Source: Carallia brachiata
Taxonomy: Eukaryota > Streptophyta > Magnoliopsida > Malpighiales > Rhizophoraceae
Length of the DNA: 64,000 nt
Reading direction: 5' to 3'
Assembly: GCA_021464245.1 (NCBI GenBank)
Contig: JADCRB010000068.1
Coordinates: 8,852,134 to 8,916,133, forward strand
Position 1 is the first letter of the stretch. Each line of letters starts with the position of its first letter. Shown in pieces: positions 24,559 to 37,738 of this stretch. The notes beneath the pieces were generated by a model that saw only the letters and a program-made list of their open reading frames with translations, was not told the DNA's origin and did not search any database. The position numbers and the translations under genes were made by a program.

Positions 24559-25047
24559 TCAATGACCAAAAAAACAAAAAAGTTTCAAGAAGCTGTTTTC
24601 CTGTTACAAATTAACCTCGCTGATTAGATGAGGTGACAGATGGGAATGACGATACCTTTTCCACGTCTGTAGTAGCCACCACACATAAACTATAACATCA
24701 CTAACACAGATGATCGAAAGAGCTGTACGGCGAACTAAAGTCACAACACCAAATTCTTCTTCAAAAAATAATTAAAAAAAAACAAAAACAACCCATTAAT
24801 TCATGTGAAATGATTTAATTTCCTGTGAATATATTTTATCGCTAGTCAAACAAGTTTCTAGGTCCATATATGTGGCATGAAAAATTATAAATTAATTATG
24901 AATATCAAGCGACACTGTATTTAAAAATTTTAAGATCTCTAATTTTACTTACATAAAATATGAGTAATGTTATTTCAATTTTAAATATGAGTGTTTAATA
25001 TTACAACCAAGCCTTTACTTATAAAAAATGAATGGCAGCTGAAAAAT
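22388..25047. other. AT-rich intergenic DNA upstream of the peroxidase
   Basis: No gene is supported. It includes a (TA)n microsatellite, a short hairpin GTGCGTAGCAC near 23,072 followed by a TA-rich run, and short open frames with no family signature. Confidence 0.45.
24511..24555. repeat. (TA)n microsatellite
   Basis: About 22 uninterrupted TA units. Confidence 0.98.
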
Positions 25048-25050
25048 TAA

Positions 25051-25790
25051 GGGTCTGTTTGTATTAACTGTTAAATGTTATTGTTACTGATTGCTGTTAC
25101 TGATTACTACTGCTGATTGCTGATTCCTACTTACTGTTACTGATTACTGATAAAATTAATAAAGTATTTAGTTAATTTTATACTTGCTGTTACTGTTGAA
25201 TAATGAAATGTCTAATTTTGACATATAATTTGTGTAGATATATCATATTAAAAATTTTATTTTTATATTTTATAATTTTATATTTTAGAATAATATTTTA
25301 TAAATAACATTGAGAATTATTTACTTAATTTATAAATTTTTTAAAAAAACATTAATTTTTATTAAATGATAAAAATTATTATATTTGAGATTTTTTTATA
25401 AATATCAATATTAAAGAAAATTGAAGTGAAAAAAAATATTATTTAAGAATACTTGAAAAAAAATTATTGAAGTTATGTAAATACTAATAAAATAAATTAA
25501 CATATCTAATTTATATGTCAAGTAAAAAAATAATAGTAAAATTATATAAATATTCTTTAAAGGTAATTTAGTTCATATAAATTATTATTAATATTAAAAA
25601 GTAAAAAGTAATCTAAAAAGTAGTAAAAAGTAATCCTGGACTGCTTTTCAATCAGCTGCTGTTAAGAAGTTAAATAAAGAAATAAACAGAATCAAACAAC
25701 AATACTAAAAAGTTTACTAAATACCTATTTTCATACTTTTTAAAAATAAAATGCAAATACACCCTTTCAAAATCTAACCTAAACACCCCA
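25051..25790. mobile_element. PIF/Harbinger-like MITE, copy 1 (740 bp, TAA TSD)
   Basis: The left end is GGGTCTGTTTGTATTAACTG. The right end, in reverse complement, is TGGGGTGTTTAGGTTAGATT. TAA flanks both sides (25048-25050 and 25791-25793). A TWA target duplication and GGGNNTGTTTGG ends are typical of PIF/Harbinger (Tourist-type) MITEs. Near each end there are repeated CTGATTGCTGTTACTGATTA-like motifs. A close second copy lies at 62,720-63,453. This copy ends about 640 bases before the peroxidase start codon. Confidence 0.85.
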
Positions 25791-26333
25791 TAAGAAAAAA
25801 TGTTTGGACCCGAACTGACCAGCCGAATAGGGGAGCTGAACTCATGTTTCAAAGTGCAAGTGCTTACTAAAAGAGTGCAATTATTTTCATATGTTAAGTA
25901 AGAATTGTTATTTTTAGGAAAAAAAAATTTTTCTTAAAAAATCTTTTTCAAAGAAAAAAATTTTTTTTAGTTCATATTATATGAGATCTATATTTTAAAT
26001 TATAGAATAATAACTATCTAACTTTAAATTTTAAATTTAAATTTTAAATTTTTTTATTTTACATTTTATCAATGTAGTCATGTTTTTGTTAACAGAATGG
26101 TTGCATTTCTTATTAGACTCAGAGCTGCAAAATTCGGCTCCCTAATTTGGGTCCGTACCAGCGCCCAAAAACTAATTCGTTAACAAATCGAAGTGACATT
26201 TGCTTTTATTTTTATGTGCATCACATGCTTCACCACTACTCCACTAATAATGAATGTTCTTGATCACCAAATTCTCGAACGACCTTATCTCTGTCTAACT
26301 AACTCCTATTCTTGTCTCCCTTGTAGATTTTAG

Positions 26334-26343
26334 CTATAAGTAT
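26334..26343 (+). promoter_or_regulatory. possible TATA box of the peroxidase gene
   Basis: CTATAAGTAT lies about 90 bases before the start codon, a normal distance for a plant TATA element with a short leader. No experimental or conservation support is available here. Confidence 0.4.
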
Positions 26344-26428
26344 CAATCTTCTCTGTTTCAGATTCCACGGAAACCTATTTCAAATTGAGCAAAATAGCTC
26401 CTAGTTAATTAGTTCACGAGTTTAAAAT

Positions 26429-27915
<1,487 letters not shown>

Positions 27916-28020
27916 TCGATCCATTGGAGCCACCCTGTAGTAAGTGATCAAATATTGTACCATTTGTCTCCCCGTTCGATTTGTTTTTTTATTTATTTAT
28001 ACCTTTTAAGTGATCAAATG

Positions 28021-28026
28021 AATAAA
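28021..28026 (+). promoter_or_regulatory. poly-A signal of the peroxidase gene
   Basis: AATAAA 106 bases after the stop codon, in a T-rich 3' UTR. Confidence 0.5.
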
Positions 28027-29174
28027 AGCTCACAGAAATGTGAGCGTGGCAGCATTATGCCCCTTTGTGTTAAATTTCTGGCCGTCCAACTGGACATCGT
28101 ACAGTAGAAAGTAAGATTCTGTGTGTTAGGAAACATAAATGATATTTATAAAAAAATAATAATAATAATAATTTATGACTGTAGTTAAAAATGTTTCCTA
28201 AAAGCAGACTGTCATTTTTTAAAACATAATCACAATCTTAGTTATCAAGAAAGTTCATAGAAGCCATGAGATGTTTATCTTCAAATCATATGCCACTCTA
28301 TAATAGCCCATCCACACAAATAATGCTAAAAAACTAAGTCTCACAAACTCCAACTGTATTGGAGAGAGGGGAAGGCAGAGGTCAAAAACTCTAATTATGC
28401 GAGTTATAGTGTTGGCCATATAGTCGGTTACAAAGGAAGGATTTTACAATATATCCATCTATTTAATTAATATATTGAGGAAATTTAGAGAAACCTTCCC
28501 TACATTTACAGCTGCCACATCATAGAATTAAATTTTTTTAGATTTTTTTATTATTTTTAAAATTATTTTAAAATATAAAAAATATGATATAAATATACAT
28601 AAATACAATAATTATTTCACATTTTCTAATTATTATTTTATTAATTACAATTTAATATAAATGCAAATGAGTATCAATAATTATAATTCATGATTTTCAA
28701 TTATGACTGCAATTAAAGACACTACTTCTAATTATTTTATCAATTAAAATTTAGTGTGATATAAATATGATATAAATTCTTAAACGCTAAACAGTTACAA
28801 TCGAGTGTCAATAATTACAATTCATAATTTTTCAATTATTATTAATTTCTTAAAATCTATCTCATATTATATCTAATTGAATTTATGTTAATATTTTTTA
28901 ATAAATACTAGTTGCATGAGATCAAATTCTAGAAGACAAATTAAATGCTCGTTAGAAAAGATGCTAATGGTGAAAGAAAACAATTAAATGGTGCCCTCAA
29001 TTAAATAAGACAATTCTATCTCATAAGTGGTCTTTTTTTTTTTTTTTTTTAAATGAAGCAACGCCCACTCTCAACATTCTTTAAAGCTTCTACTTAAATT
29101 TTGTTGCCATGTCACGAAAAAAGACAATTTTATCTTTTTATGGATATTACCTAACATGGGTTTAAAGCAATGCA
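28027..29174. other. AT-rich intergenic DNA
   Basis: No gene, RNA or structured element is supported. It contains short AAT runs near 28,150. Confidence 0.5.
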
Positions 29175-30156
29175 TGTAGGTCACAAGCTTAGGCCCAAGT
29201 CTCGCCAAGCAGCCTCTAGGGGCCTGAAGGCAAGCCGAGCAGGTCACCTTGACAGCTCACATAAAGCTCACCAGGTGGCTCGCATTATAGGCTTGAGCTC
29301 CTACAAGCCTTGAGTTATCCTCTGATAAACACATGCCACATCCATCATGCTTGGAGCTTAAGTCTTTTCAAACATTATGCTATCGGCCTGTGGAGCAAGA
29401 GATGCAAGCTTGACCAAAGGATCCAAGGCTCTCGATGAAATACCTAATGCGATCCAGATTGAGCTTCTCACAGTCAACTTCTCTAACTCAGATTTCTTCC
29501 ATAAAACACACCCTTGTAAGCACCTTCACACATAGACCGACGGGGTGCCTACCTCCGAGGCCTCACCACTACAAGCCACTCGCGAGGACACCACTAGGCC
29601 TTTTCGGTCATGCTTGACCTCTTACTGACTTGAGCATCGGAGTATTTACGTGGGGGCAACCCCCAGGCTCAAACCTTACTATTTTTCAAGTCCACATACG
29701 AAGCCCAATGACAGTTGAGACGACAATCACGAACAATCATCAATTGGTGCAGTCTGTGGGAAGGAAAAGCTGTGTATCTCTACCACTTCTCTGTTTCCTT
29801 GATAGGTTGTTCTTTGATTGGAAAATCCACTGGAAAGCTTTGCTGCCTTTCTGATGGACCCAGTGATAAAATCACTCTTCTCATCCTCACCAAATCAATG
29901 ACATGCAACCATAGCTAACCCACCGTTTGATGATCAGAGCTAAGAAAATTAGTCTTTCTCTTTTTCTCCAGTTGGCACTCACCAAATGGAGCCACGATCG
30001 GATAGAGGAGCATTGATGACTTATAACCCAAAGGCTGCCTCCACAGAGAGATTCGCCAACTTGGAGAGCCGTATGGATATCATGCATGCAACTTTGAACG
30101 CCTTTCTTGCATCCCAAATGACTCCAGTACTTGGAATCGAGACTCCGGAGGTGTAG
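29175..30156 (+). mobile_element. Ty3/gypsy-type relic: LTR end, leader and start of gag
   Basis: The block before 29,742 is less AT-rich and LTR-like. ATTGGTGCAGTCTGTGGG at 29743-29760 matches the conserved sequence found just after the 5' LTR in many plant gypsy elements (TTGGCGCCGTCTGTGGG type). An ATG at 29986 opens a 56-codon reading (MEPRSDRGALMTYN, then NLESRMDIMHATLNAFLASQ) ending in TAG at 30154-30156, like the start of a gag gene. The rest of the element is missing and another LTR-like block begins here. The left border is approximate. Confidence 0.55.
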
Positions 30157-31637
30157 AATCTTATTGTGCTTTGAAATTATTTGCTCTATTACATGATATT
30201 TCTAGTTTGATATATGTTGTTATATACGTTGCATATTTGCTTTTATTACTTTTGCAAAGGGGAGCCAATGTTCAAGGAGTCATGCACATTCTTTTGCATT
30301 TCACATCCTTGTTCATCTTCAATCAATCATGGTTGTCACATAAAAAATGAGAGATTTTTAGAATTTGTTGAGCATTAGGTATTTACGTGTCTTCCCAAGA
30401 TTGATTAATCCACATTTATATTTTTTTTTTCTTCCTATATTTGGTTGGTGATTAATTGAGAGCTTATTAAGTTTCATATGGTAATATATAATTGTGGTCA
30501 TATTTCATTTGGCAAGATCTTCATTTTTTGAATTTGAATGCGCTAATCGTTGGAAAAAGATCTTGTAGTGCTTTTTCCTTATTCTCAATTTAAGAAAGGT
30601 TCAAAGTGAGATCTTGAAGGATCTTGATGAAAGAAGGAAAGATTACAATAACTATAGAAAAGTTGGATCAGTTGATTAAACGATGCCATTGGACAACTGA
30701 TGTAGCAAAAGAAAGAAGCAATGTTTCATTAAGACTTTTGATCGGTCGACTGATGCTCAGTGAAGTCAGATTACAAAAGTTTTTGAGAGTTTTGATCGAC
30801 CAACCGAATAGTGTCTGCGGTTGACTGATGCCGGAGAAGCTGAAAGCTGAAAGTTCCTGAGAGTTTTGAGCGGTCAACAGAAAAGTGTCTAAAGTCAGCC
30901 AATGCAAGAAGAAATCTGATGATGAATCTCACTTAGAGTTTTTGTCGGTCAACCGGACTAGACCTACGGTCGATTGATACGATAAAAAACAAAGATGTAG
31001 AAGTTACAAAAACTGGACCCTAGCAGCGGTCGACCAATAGTTCAAGTTTTTTTAGAGATCAAGTTCCTTTATTTGGAATTGATTTTTGTTTTGAAAGGAA
31101 ATCAACATCCAAACAGCTAGTATACTCTTTTGTTAGTTTACCTAGAGAACTTAGTGCTCATATTGTGTATCATTGTGAACTTCACAAGGGAGTGCAAAAA
31201 AGAAAGAAGGTAGAAAAAGATCAAAGAGAGAAGAAGAGCTCTAGAAATTGTGAAAAGAACAAGAGTGGTCTTGTACTAAAGCTTCACAGGAACTTTGTTG
31301 ATTCTAGGTTGTGAGATCAAAAGTAAAGTGTAAAGGGTTGTTTTTATCTCTGTAACAGAGAAAAAGTTGGTGGATTGAACTCTCAAAGAAAGGTCCTTGA
31401 AGAGTATATGTACGTTCCTAGTTAGAGCCAAACCACTATAAACTTAGTGCAATCTCTTATTCCTTGTCTCTTATTTATTTTTTTAGTTGCGTTCATATTC
31501 ATTTATATTGCTCGGTTTATATTCAATTATTCGTTATTGTTGCAACCAACCTCTTGGAGTTAAAATTGAGACAATCGTGAGAGTGAAATCAAAAAACACC
31601 CAATTCACCCACCTTTTGGGTTGTACTGAGACCAACA
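30157..31637 (+). mobile_element. copia-type long LTR fragment with GGTCGACC-like repeats
   Basis: The right end (CCAATTCACCCACCTTTTGG, then GAGACCAACA at 31,628-31,637) is like the 3' end of long LTRs of plant copia elements. At 30,735-31,040 degenerate copies of GGTCGACTGA / GATCGACCAACCG / CGGTCAACCGG occur about every 30-80 bases, a feature of several such LTRs. No matching 5-bp target duplication was found, so it is a fragment or a solo LTR with lost edges. Confidence 0.5.
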
Positions 31638-31896
31638 TAAGATTCCATAAATAATATTTAAAGACTCATTCACAAATTTAAATTCTACTTTGGCCAAGAG
31701 TTCCTTGAACTATAACAAGCAAGAATGTTGGAACATTTTTCCTAATTGTTTTAAAAAGATGAATCACTTATTAATCAATCAATTTTCTTTATATAGTTCT
31801 TACCACACTCAATGTTCAAACATTAATTGTCCTTTTATTAGAACTTTAAAGTGAGATCAAAATATAATCATCTGTATATAAGATATATAGGAATTG

Positions 31897-32350
31897 TGCT
31901 ACAACAAAACTGAATTTTAGTAGTGGTCAAAAACTATTGTATAAGCTCTATTGCAGTAGTTTTTGGTCTGCTACATTTGCCAATGCTGCAGTACATATTA
32001 CGTAGTGGTTTTTTATGTTTTTGCTAGTGAAAATTAAATTGTTACGATTTTTTTTTTTACATAGCAGCCTTTTCAACCTATTGCAATGCTTTCTTTAACT
32101 CATACGTAGCGGTTATAATGTAAATATGCAGCGGTTTAATAGCCAAAGCAAACACTTTTAAATTTGCTATTGTAGTCGTTTTGATATTTTTTTTTTTGTT
32201 ACGATTACCAAATTTTCATCCAGCGATTTATTGAGAATAGGCAGCTGTTCTAATAGAAATACATAAGGGTTTTGATCGAATTACAGAGTAGTTTAATATT
32301 TTTTTTATGAAACATCATTTTAAAAAATATGTAACGCTTTATTTTATTTT
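31897..32350 (+). mobile_element. CACTA-like element end with subterminal repeats
   Basis: It begins with CTACAACAAAA, like the CACTACAACAAAA terminus of En/Spm elements but with a mutated start. At least eight subterminal motifs of the type GTAGCGGTT, GCAGCGGTTT or GTAGTGGTTT follow in about 400 bases. No transposase and no opposite end are seen. Confidence 0.5.
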
Positions 32351-32409
32351 ACTTGTATTTTATGGAGTGAAAAATTCATTCATAATCAAAGTCTCAAATA
32401 GTCATAGAT

Positions 32410-32580
32410 AACTAGTTTTCGAGGACTTAAAGACAAAATTATATGGCACTATGATAGGAAAGGTATGTACATAGTCAAGAGCGCATATCACCTTGCATAA
32501 ACTAACTTCTTGAAGGTTTTTGTGGAGCATCATCCTCCCTCTTTACAAGATAAGGTGGATAGAAAAAAAACATAGTCTTT
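32410..32580 (+). mobile_element. LINE ORF2 fragment (zinc-binding domain)
   Basis: Translation gives DKIIWHYDRKGMYIVKSAYH, then a stop and TNFLKVFVEHHPPSLQDKVD. The W-H-Y-x-x-x-G-x-Y-x-V-K-S-A-Y-H pattern is the start of the zinc-binding reverse-transcriptase domain in plant LINEs. It is a short, interrupted fragment in the opposite orientation to the LINE at 5,490. Confidence 0.65.
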
Positions 32581-32789
32581 AAGAACCAAATAAGGTTAAA
32601 CATTTTCTTTAATGACTAGTAAAGGTTTTCTTCTAACTTTCCAGTCTCTCGCTCTCAAAGAGGTGTGCACATTGATCCCATGTTTCCTAGATATGGTGAA
32701 TCTAATGAATCTATAGCCCATCTACCATCAAGTATCCATGCCAAGACTGAACATCCCATGTACAATTCTAGTAATGCATCTCTAACAAG

Positions 32790-33560
32790 TATACTAGTTG
32801 AGAAGATAGTATAGTAATTGTGAGTCGAGTCTAATTCCTAAGAACTCAGTATCAAAGTATTGGAGCCTTCTTCAATTTTCCTTGACTTAGCCTAATTGGA
32901 AAATATTGTAATTTAACAATCATCCCAATTAATCACTAACCTAAGAATCCATTGCTGAAAATTGGAAAATGAGAAAACAACTAAATCAAAGATCAAAGAT
33001 AATATCAATTAATATGCTAAGACACCTGAAATGGCATAAATATAGAATATGAATTTTTTAGATTTCAATTAAACTAATTAAGAAGTGAAAATGTCAAGGC
33101 AAAACCACCTAGGTTAATTGTTACCCCTTGGTCTAGGCTATAACAATTATATTTCTATTTAATAGTCCCCTAACTTTGTGAGAATTTAATTAAATAAGAA
33201 AAATATTATTAATCTCTAGGATTCAACAATCTTCAAAAGTTGTCCTTTTTACATATTTGGACAAAAGAGTCTTCTTCACAATTGAGACATCAAGTAATCA
33301 CCCAATATCGTTTGCATTGATCTCCTTTTCTAAGCGGTCCCTTACTTTTAGTGATTTACTCTTTGCATCAAATCTCTCAAACAAACACTCAATCAACCAT
33401 CTATTTATTCGTATATTTTATTTCTTAGATTAATGATTAATTATATTGATGAATTAAATTACAAGGTTCTAATACTTAGAAACATTGAATAAGGTTCTAG
33501 TACTTAGATGCCAGTCTCTATGGCAATGACACTCGACTCACAATTACTATAAGGGGAATT
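32790..33560. repeat. inverted pair of a retroelement-like repeat
   Basis: TAGTAATTGTGAGTCGAGT at 32812-32830 has an exact 19-base inverted match at 33531-33549, and the similarity continues inwards (AATTAATCACTAACCTAAG against AATTAATCATTAATCTAAG). The two arms are therefore head-to-head copies of one repeat family. Confidence 0.6.
33061..33208. repeat. direct repeat, unit 1
   Basis: Contains GGCTATAACAATTATATTTC and CTAACTTTGTGAGAATTTAA. It is repeated at about 33712-33848. Confidence 0.75.
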
Positions 33561-33711
33561 GACAATATTTGGTTGCTATCCCCCAGAATAAAATATTGCT
33601 TGATAAAGCCTTCACAGCACCTACGTGTATCTTCATCGATAAGGGACTCTACCTTTTCTAAAGCCAGTTGTATTTGTTCACTTTATTTTAGTATATGAGG
33701 TCTTACTATTT

Positions 33712-33848
33712 GATTGAATTAATTAAAAAGTGGATATGTTGAGGCAAAACCCCCTAAATTAATTGTTATCCTTGGGTCCATGCTATAACAATTATGTTTC
33801 TATTTAATAACCTCATAACTTTGTGAGGATTTAATTAAATAAGACATG
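33712..33848. repeat. direct repeat, unit 2
   Basis: Contains TGCTATAACAATTATGTTTC and ATAACTTTGTGAGGATTTAA, the second copy of the block at 33061. Confidence 0.75.
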
Positions 33849-35528
33849 TATTATAGATTTGTGAGATTCTTAGCTTACAGTGATACAAAAAACACCTTTT
33901 CATTAAAAGCCTTATGATGAAACTAAACCTACTGCATTTAGTCAGTTTAACGTTGTAATATATAATATTCTTTGTCTCCCTAATCTTCCACTTGGTCTGC
34001 ATTCGTATCAAAGTCAGAACATCATGCAAATGGTGGTCAATCAATTAGAAGCATTAAGCACAACATCATATACTAACAAAACCCAATTCAATTTACTCAA
34101 AACCCTTAAAAATGTCTTAGCCTCCTCAAGGCCTTAGTAAAAGGAATTTAGTTATGCAAAAAATCAAGTTCAACAATCAATCTTGACAAAGAAATAGTAT
34201 CTAATCAATGAAGAAGGAGAACAAATCTGATTAATTCCCATAGAAGTTCCTATACTTTGTTCATTTATCTTCTTTTCTTCTTTTCGTTCTACTGTCTTCA
34301 TAGTCTTCTTCTTTTTTGCTTTTCCTTTGCTGTCCAAAGATAAAAAAGATTATCTTTCTCTCTTTTTTTTCATCCACCAATTGTTTCTTTTAAAGGAAAA
34401 CCCTCTTAAAATTTTGGAGCTATCTAGCCCTCAAATGGAAAACATTAATATCTTTCTTTTTAGCCAAGTAGAGTCATTTTTGGGATAAAACAGGTTAGGC
34501 CTTAAAACTGTGGCAAAACAGAACAAGATTGCATCCAGCATCCATCCATTCATGTTTACTTCTAGAATAGCAATTTTTTCTTTTCTATTAGATTGGTTGA
34601 TTAATGACTCATCTGATCAAAACTTTGTGTTAAATTTCAACTTTTGATCTTCCAATTACAATGGTCGATAGACCAAATTTTTTGTAAAACAATCTACTTT
34701 TCCCTACACACCACAAATAATAAGTCAACTTAAGAACTTACACTATTTAAGAAAAATTTTCTCATTTATTTATCCAAAAAAATCAAAATTAAGCAATTAA
34801 GGATGTAAAATATAGTATAGATCTAAGCATATCAACTATCCCCAAACTTAATCTTTGATCGCCCTTGAGGAAAAGAACAATATCGATTCAACTCACTAGG
34901 GTTTTCACATCTTACCTTAAAATAGTGATCATAATTCATTAAAAAAATTATTCAAAATACAATTAAGAAAATCTCGTAATTCAGACACTAACCACATCTA
35001 CTCATGAAAATTGAAGTCTGTGCATGTGTTGGTTCATCCAAACTCAAATTCACAATATGTTTTTGCTTAAGATCATGCAACCCATGAAGAACAAAATTGA
35101 CCCCAATAAATTTATTAAACACTCTCCAGGCTTACTTTTCATATCCCTTTCCATTAATGTATACATTCACATTATCAAAGATCCAAAGGACTTTATTAAG
35201 CTTGTAAGTTAGGCTAGGGTGATGGTTAATAGAAAAAAAAAATATGAGAAAAATCAAAAAGAAAATAAAAATAAGAACTAAAACTTTCTTTCCATTTATT
35301 CTTAGCTTAAAGATCAATTTCACACACAACATTTTGGCTTTTGTTAAATCTAATCCAAAACCTCCTTTTTTTTTTAATTAAATTTGATCCTAAACATTAA
35401 TTCCGTTAATCAAATTCGACCTTCTGCTAACTTCTTCGTTAAGTATGCTTATAAGGCACTAGGTGGCATAACTCATCATTCTTTTCGGACAAATCAGCAT
35501 GCCACGTGGTTTTTTTTTGTGTAAAATA
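33849..35528. other. intergenic DNA, probable degraded retroelement sequence
   Basis: AT-rich, with no readable protein domain. The composition changes little from the repeat block before it. Confidence 0.35.
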
Positions 35529-35846
35529 TCAGTACATTTTTTTTGAAAAAAAGGTAAAAGTTCCAATAAAAAAAAGGAAAAAAAATGAAAACATTACAAA
35601 AATCTGAGTAACACAATTGAACAACACCTCCACCACCACAACGACGGCCTCTTTCACTACTATACTAGTACGCCTTTGTCTGGTAACACCATCATTCAGA
35701 ATAGGAGACGACAATTCCTTGGCCAATCGGGCCCAGAGAGAGGCCGAAGACGTAGTCGTAGGCTCTGTCTTGCTGGGCTCCATGGTGGCAGAGAAGGATT
35801 GAGACTGGACTGTGCGAGCCAACAACGAAGGCAAAAAAGACTGCAT
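35529..35846 (-). other. short coding-like fragment of unknown family, duplicated nearby
   Basis: The minus strand is open from an ATG at 35844-35846 for 105 codons. The first 70 residues have balanced composition: an MQSFLPSLLARTVQSQSFSA start like a mitochondrial presequence, then SASLWARLAKELSSPILN and TRQRRTSIVVKEAVVV. The last 35 are Phe-rich and probably non-coding. I do not recognise the family. A rearranged copy at 36,263-36,445 keeps similar peptide sequence in both halves, which suggests a formerly coding origin. It could also be exon debris of a gene located elsewhere. Confidence 0.4.
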
Positions 35847-36262
35847 TTTTGCTCTCCCCTTCTTTCTTTGTTTCTAATAAAGGCACTTCTATAGAGGATA
35901 TTCATTTAACTTCAAATGACGTGGAAATGTACATAGATCTTGCCCCATTTTCAAAACTATCTTCATCCATTGTCCCTAAAGATATGTCATTAACAAATTT
36001 TAATTTTTTTGCCTATCTCCATTTGCTTATGATGAATTGTCTTTGTGATAAAATTGCATTTTGATGGTGGTCTAGGTATATAATTTATTTTGCCAACTAA
36101 GATTGAGGCCTATATTTGTGATCTCTTGTGCCTTTCGAGTGATTGGCTTGATTATGAGGAAAGATTTGCTGATTGAGGTAGTATAAACGAGTTGGTTCTA
36201 TTTGTCTGTCAGTTTAATTGGACTATGTTATGAGGGAACTAATTATACTTGTGATCCCTCAT

Positions 36263-36445
36263 AGCCTCCGTCTCGTTGGGCTCTATGGTGGCAAAGAAGG
36301 ATTGAGACCAGACTGTGTGAGCAACCAATGAAGGCAAGCGAGACTGCATTGTCGAGGAATCACCATCTCCTATTTTGAATGGCAGTGCTACCAGTCAAAG
36401 GCGTACTTGTATGGTAGTGAGGGAGGCCATGGTGCTGGTTGTGGG
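36263..36445. pseudogene. rearranged second copy of the 35.5-kb fragment
   Basis: 36,263-36,353 matches 35,765-35,850 in the same orientation (minus-strand peptide MQSRLPSLVAHTVWSQSFFA). The adjoining 36,355-36,440 matches 35,630-35,720 in inverted orientation (plus-strand peptide SPSPILNGSATSQRRTCMVV). The two halves now point away from each other on opposite strands, so it cannot encode the original product. Confidence 0.6.
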
Positions 36446-37738
36446 TAGATAAGTTCAGTACTCAGTTTGGGGAATTCGTAATGCGTTGAGAACTCTTTCA
36501 AAGAACTGTGTTGGAAGGTTTGGAGAGTTTTGGGTAACTGGGTTTGAAGAATTAAGACATTTGAACTTTTTGGAGGAATTGGTATAATGGGCCCTCTTTA
36601 CAGCACATTTTCTCTGCTTCTTTGCAAAAGGCACAATTTGGGATACAACAATTGCATCATGAGATGAAAACACAATAAGATGATCTATAATGTCTAAATG
36701 TCGATTTTCGTTTCTCGAGGAATTTAAGATTAAAAACCCAACACCAATTTTTAAACTATAGAATATAGGTAAAATCCCCCTTCCGAGTGCCATAAATCTG
36801 TTTAGAACATGCATTTGTCAAAATTAATAAAAACCAAGTGCCATGCCCACTAGATAGGAACTTACAATGGAGGTCTGCAACCAAATTACTTGGCATATGT
36901 TACAACGCTCCTGTTAACTTGGCTGATTTCAAGTTACTTGCTATATTTACTTTTTGTTTTACTGTAGCATAGATTGGGTTTAATGTATTATGAGTCTCAT
37001 TTAATTTTTTTAAATTAGTTCCAATTTAATTTTTTTTTCTCACTCATATCTAAAATTGAATTTACTTGACTCCAAGTTATTTATTTTCTTTTAGCTCAAA
37101 ATGATGCGGTGTGGAGGAACAACAATTCTCTGAGAGTCCTTTCCTTTAGAGAACATTATAGTAGTTAGAGTTTAAATATCTATTTTAGAAGTATCAGGTT
37201 CAAATTTTAGGAAGAGAAGAGTGAAATTTATAAGAGAAGAGAACTATTCTCATTATATAACTCATAACCTGATGGGCTTTGAAAGAAACAAAGAAAAATA
37301 ATTCTCCCAGGGAAAGGAAAAAAGAAAACATTCAAGCAGTCTTTGGTCCAAGCCCAAAGCCATTTGCAAATGCAACTACTGAGTCTATTTCTCCGTTTAC
37401 CATTTGGGGCTACTAGGCCATATCAAAATCTGGTTGAACAGAATAATCAGTTGAATCTACTAATAAATTTTGGCTAGGAGGATTGACAGCAGTTACTCTC
37501 ACAATTCATTTATCTATCGCTATTTTGGTAGTTCATTCGGATAAAAAAAAAATCTTGGCTGCAATTTATTAATCCTTTTTTTAAGAGAGAAATTTTTTTT
37601 TTTTTGTTAGGCAGAGTTATTGTGAAAATTCTCAACAAAAAAAATTTGTTTGGCATATGAGAAATTCTACATAAACGCAACATATGAAAGAAGCACAAGA
37701 AGAGAAGATGGGATACAAGAAAAAAAACTTGTGCGACA
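36446..37738. other. intergenic DNA downstream of CAD
   Basis: No gene is supported. A minus-strand AATAAA (37565-37570 on the plus strand as TTTATT), about 170 bases after the CAD stop codon, is a possible poly-A signal. Confidence 0.4.

Noticed and set aside
30735..31040. Regularly spaced short repeats considered as a CRISPR-like array
   Set aside because: The motifs are degenerate, occur in both orientations, have uneven spacing and lie in an LTR of a plant genome.
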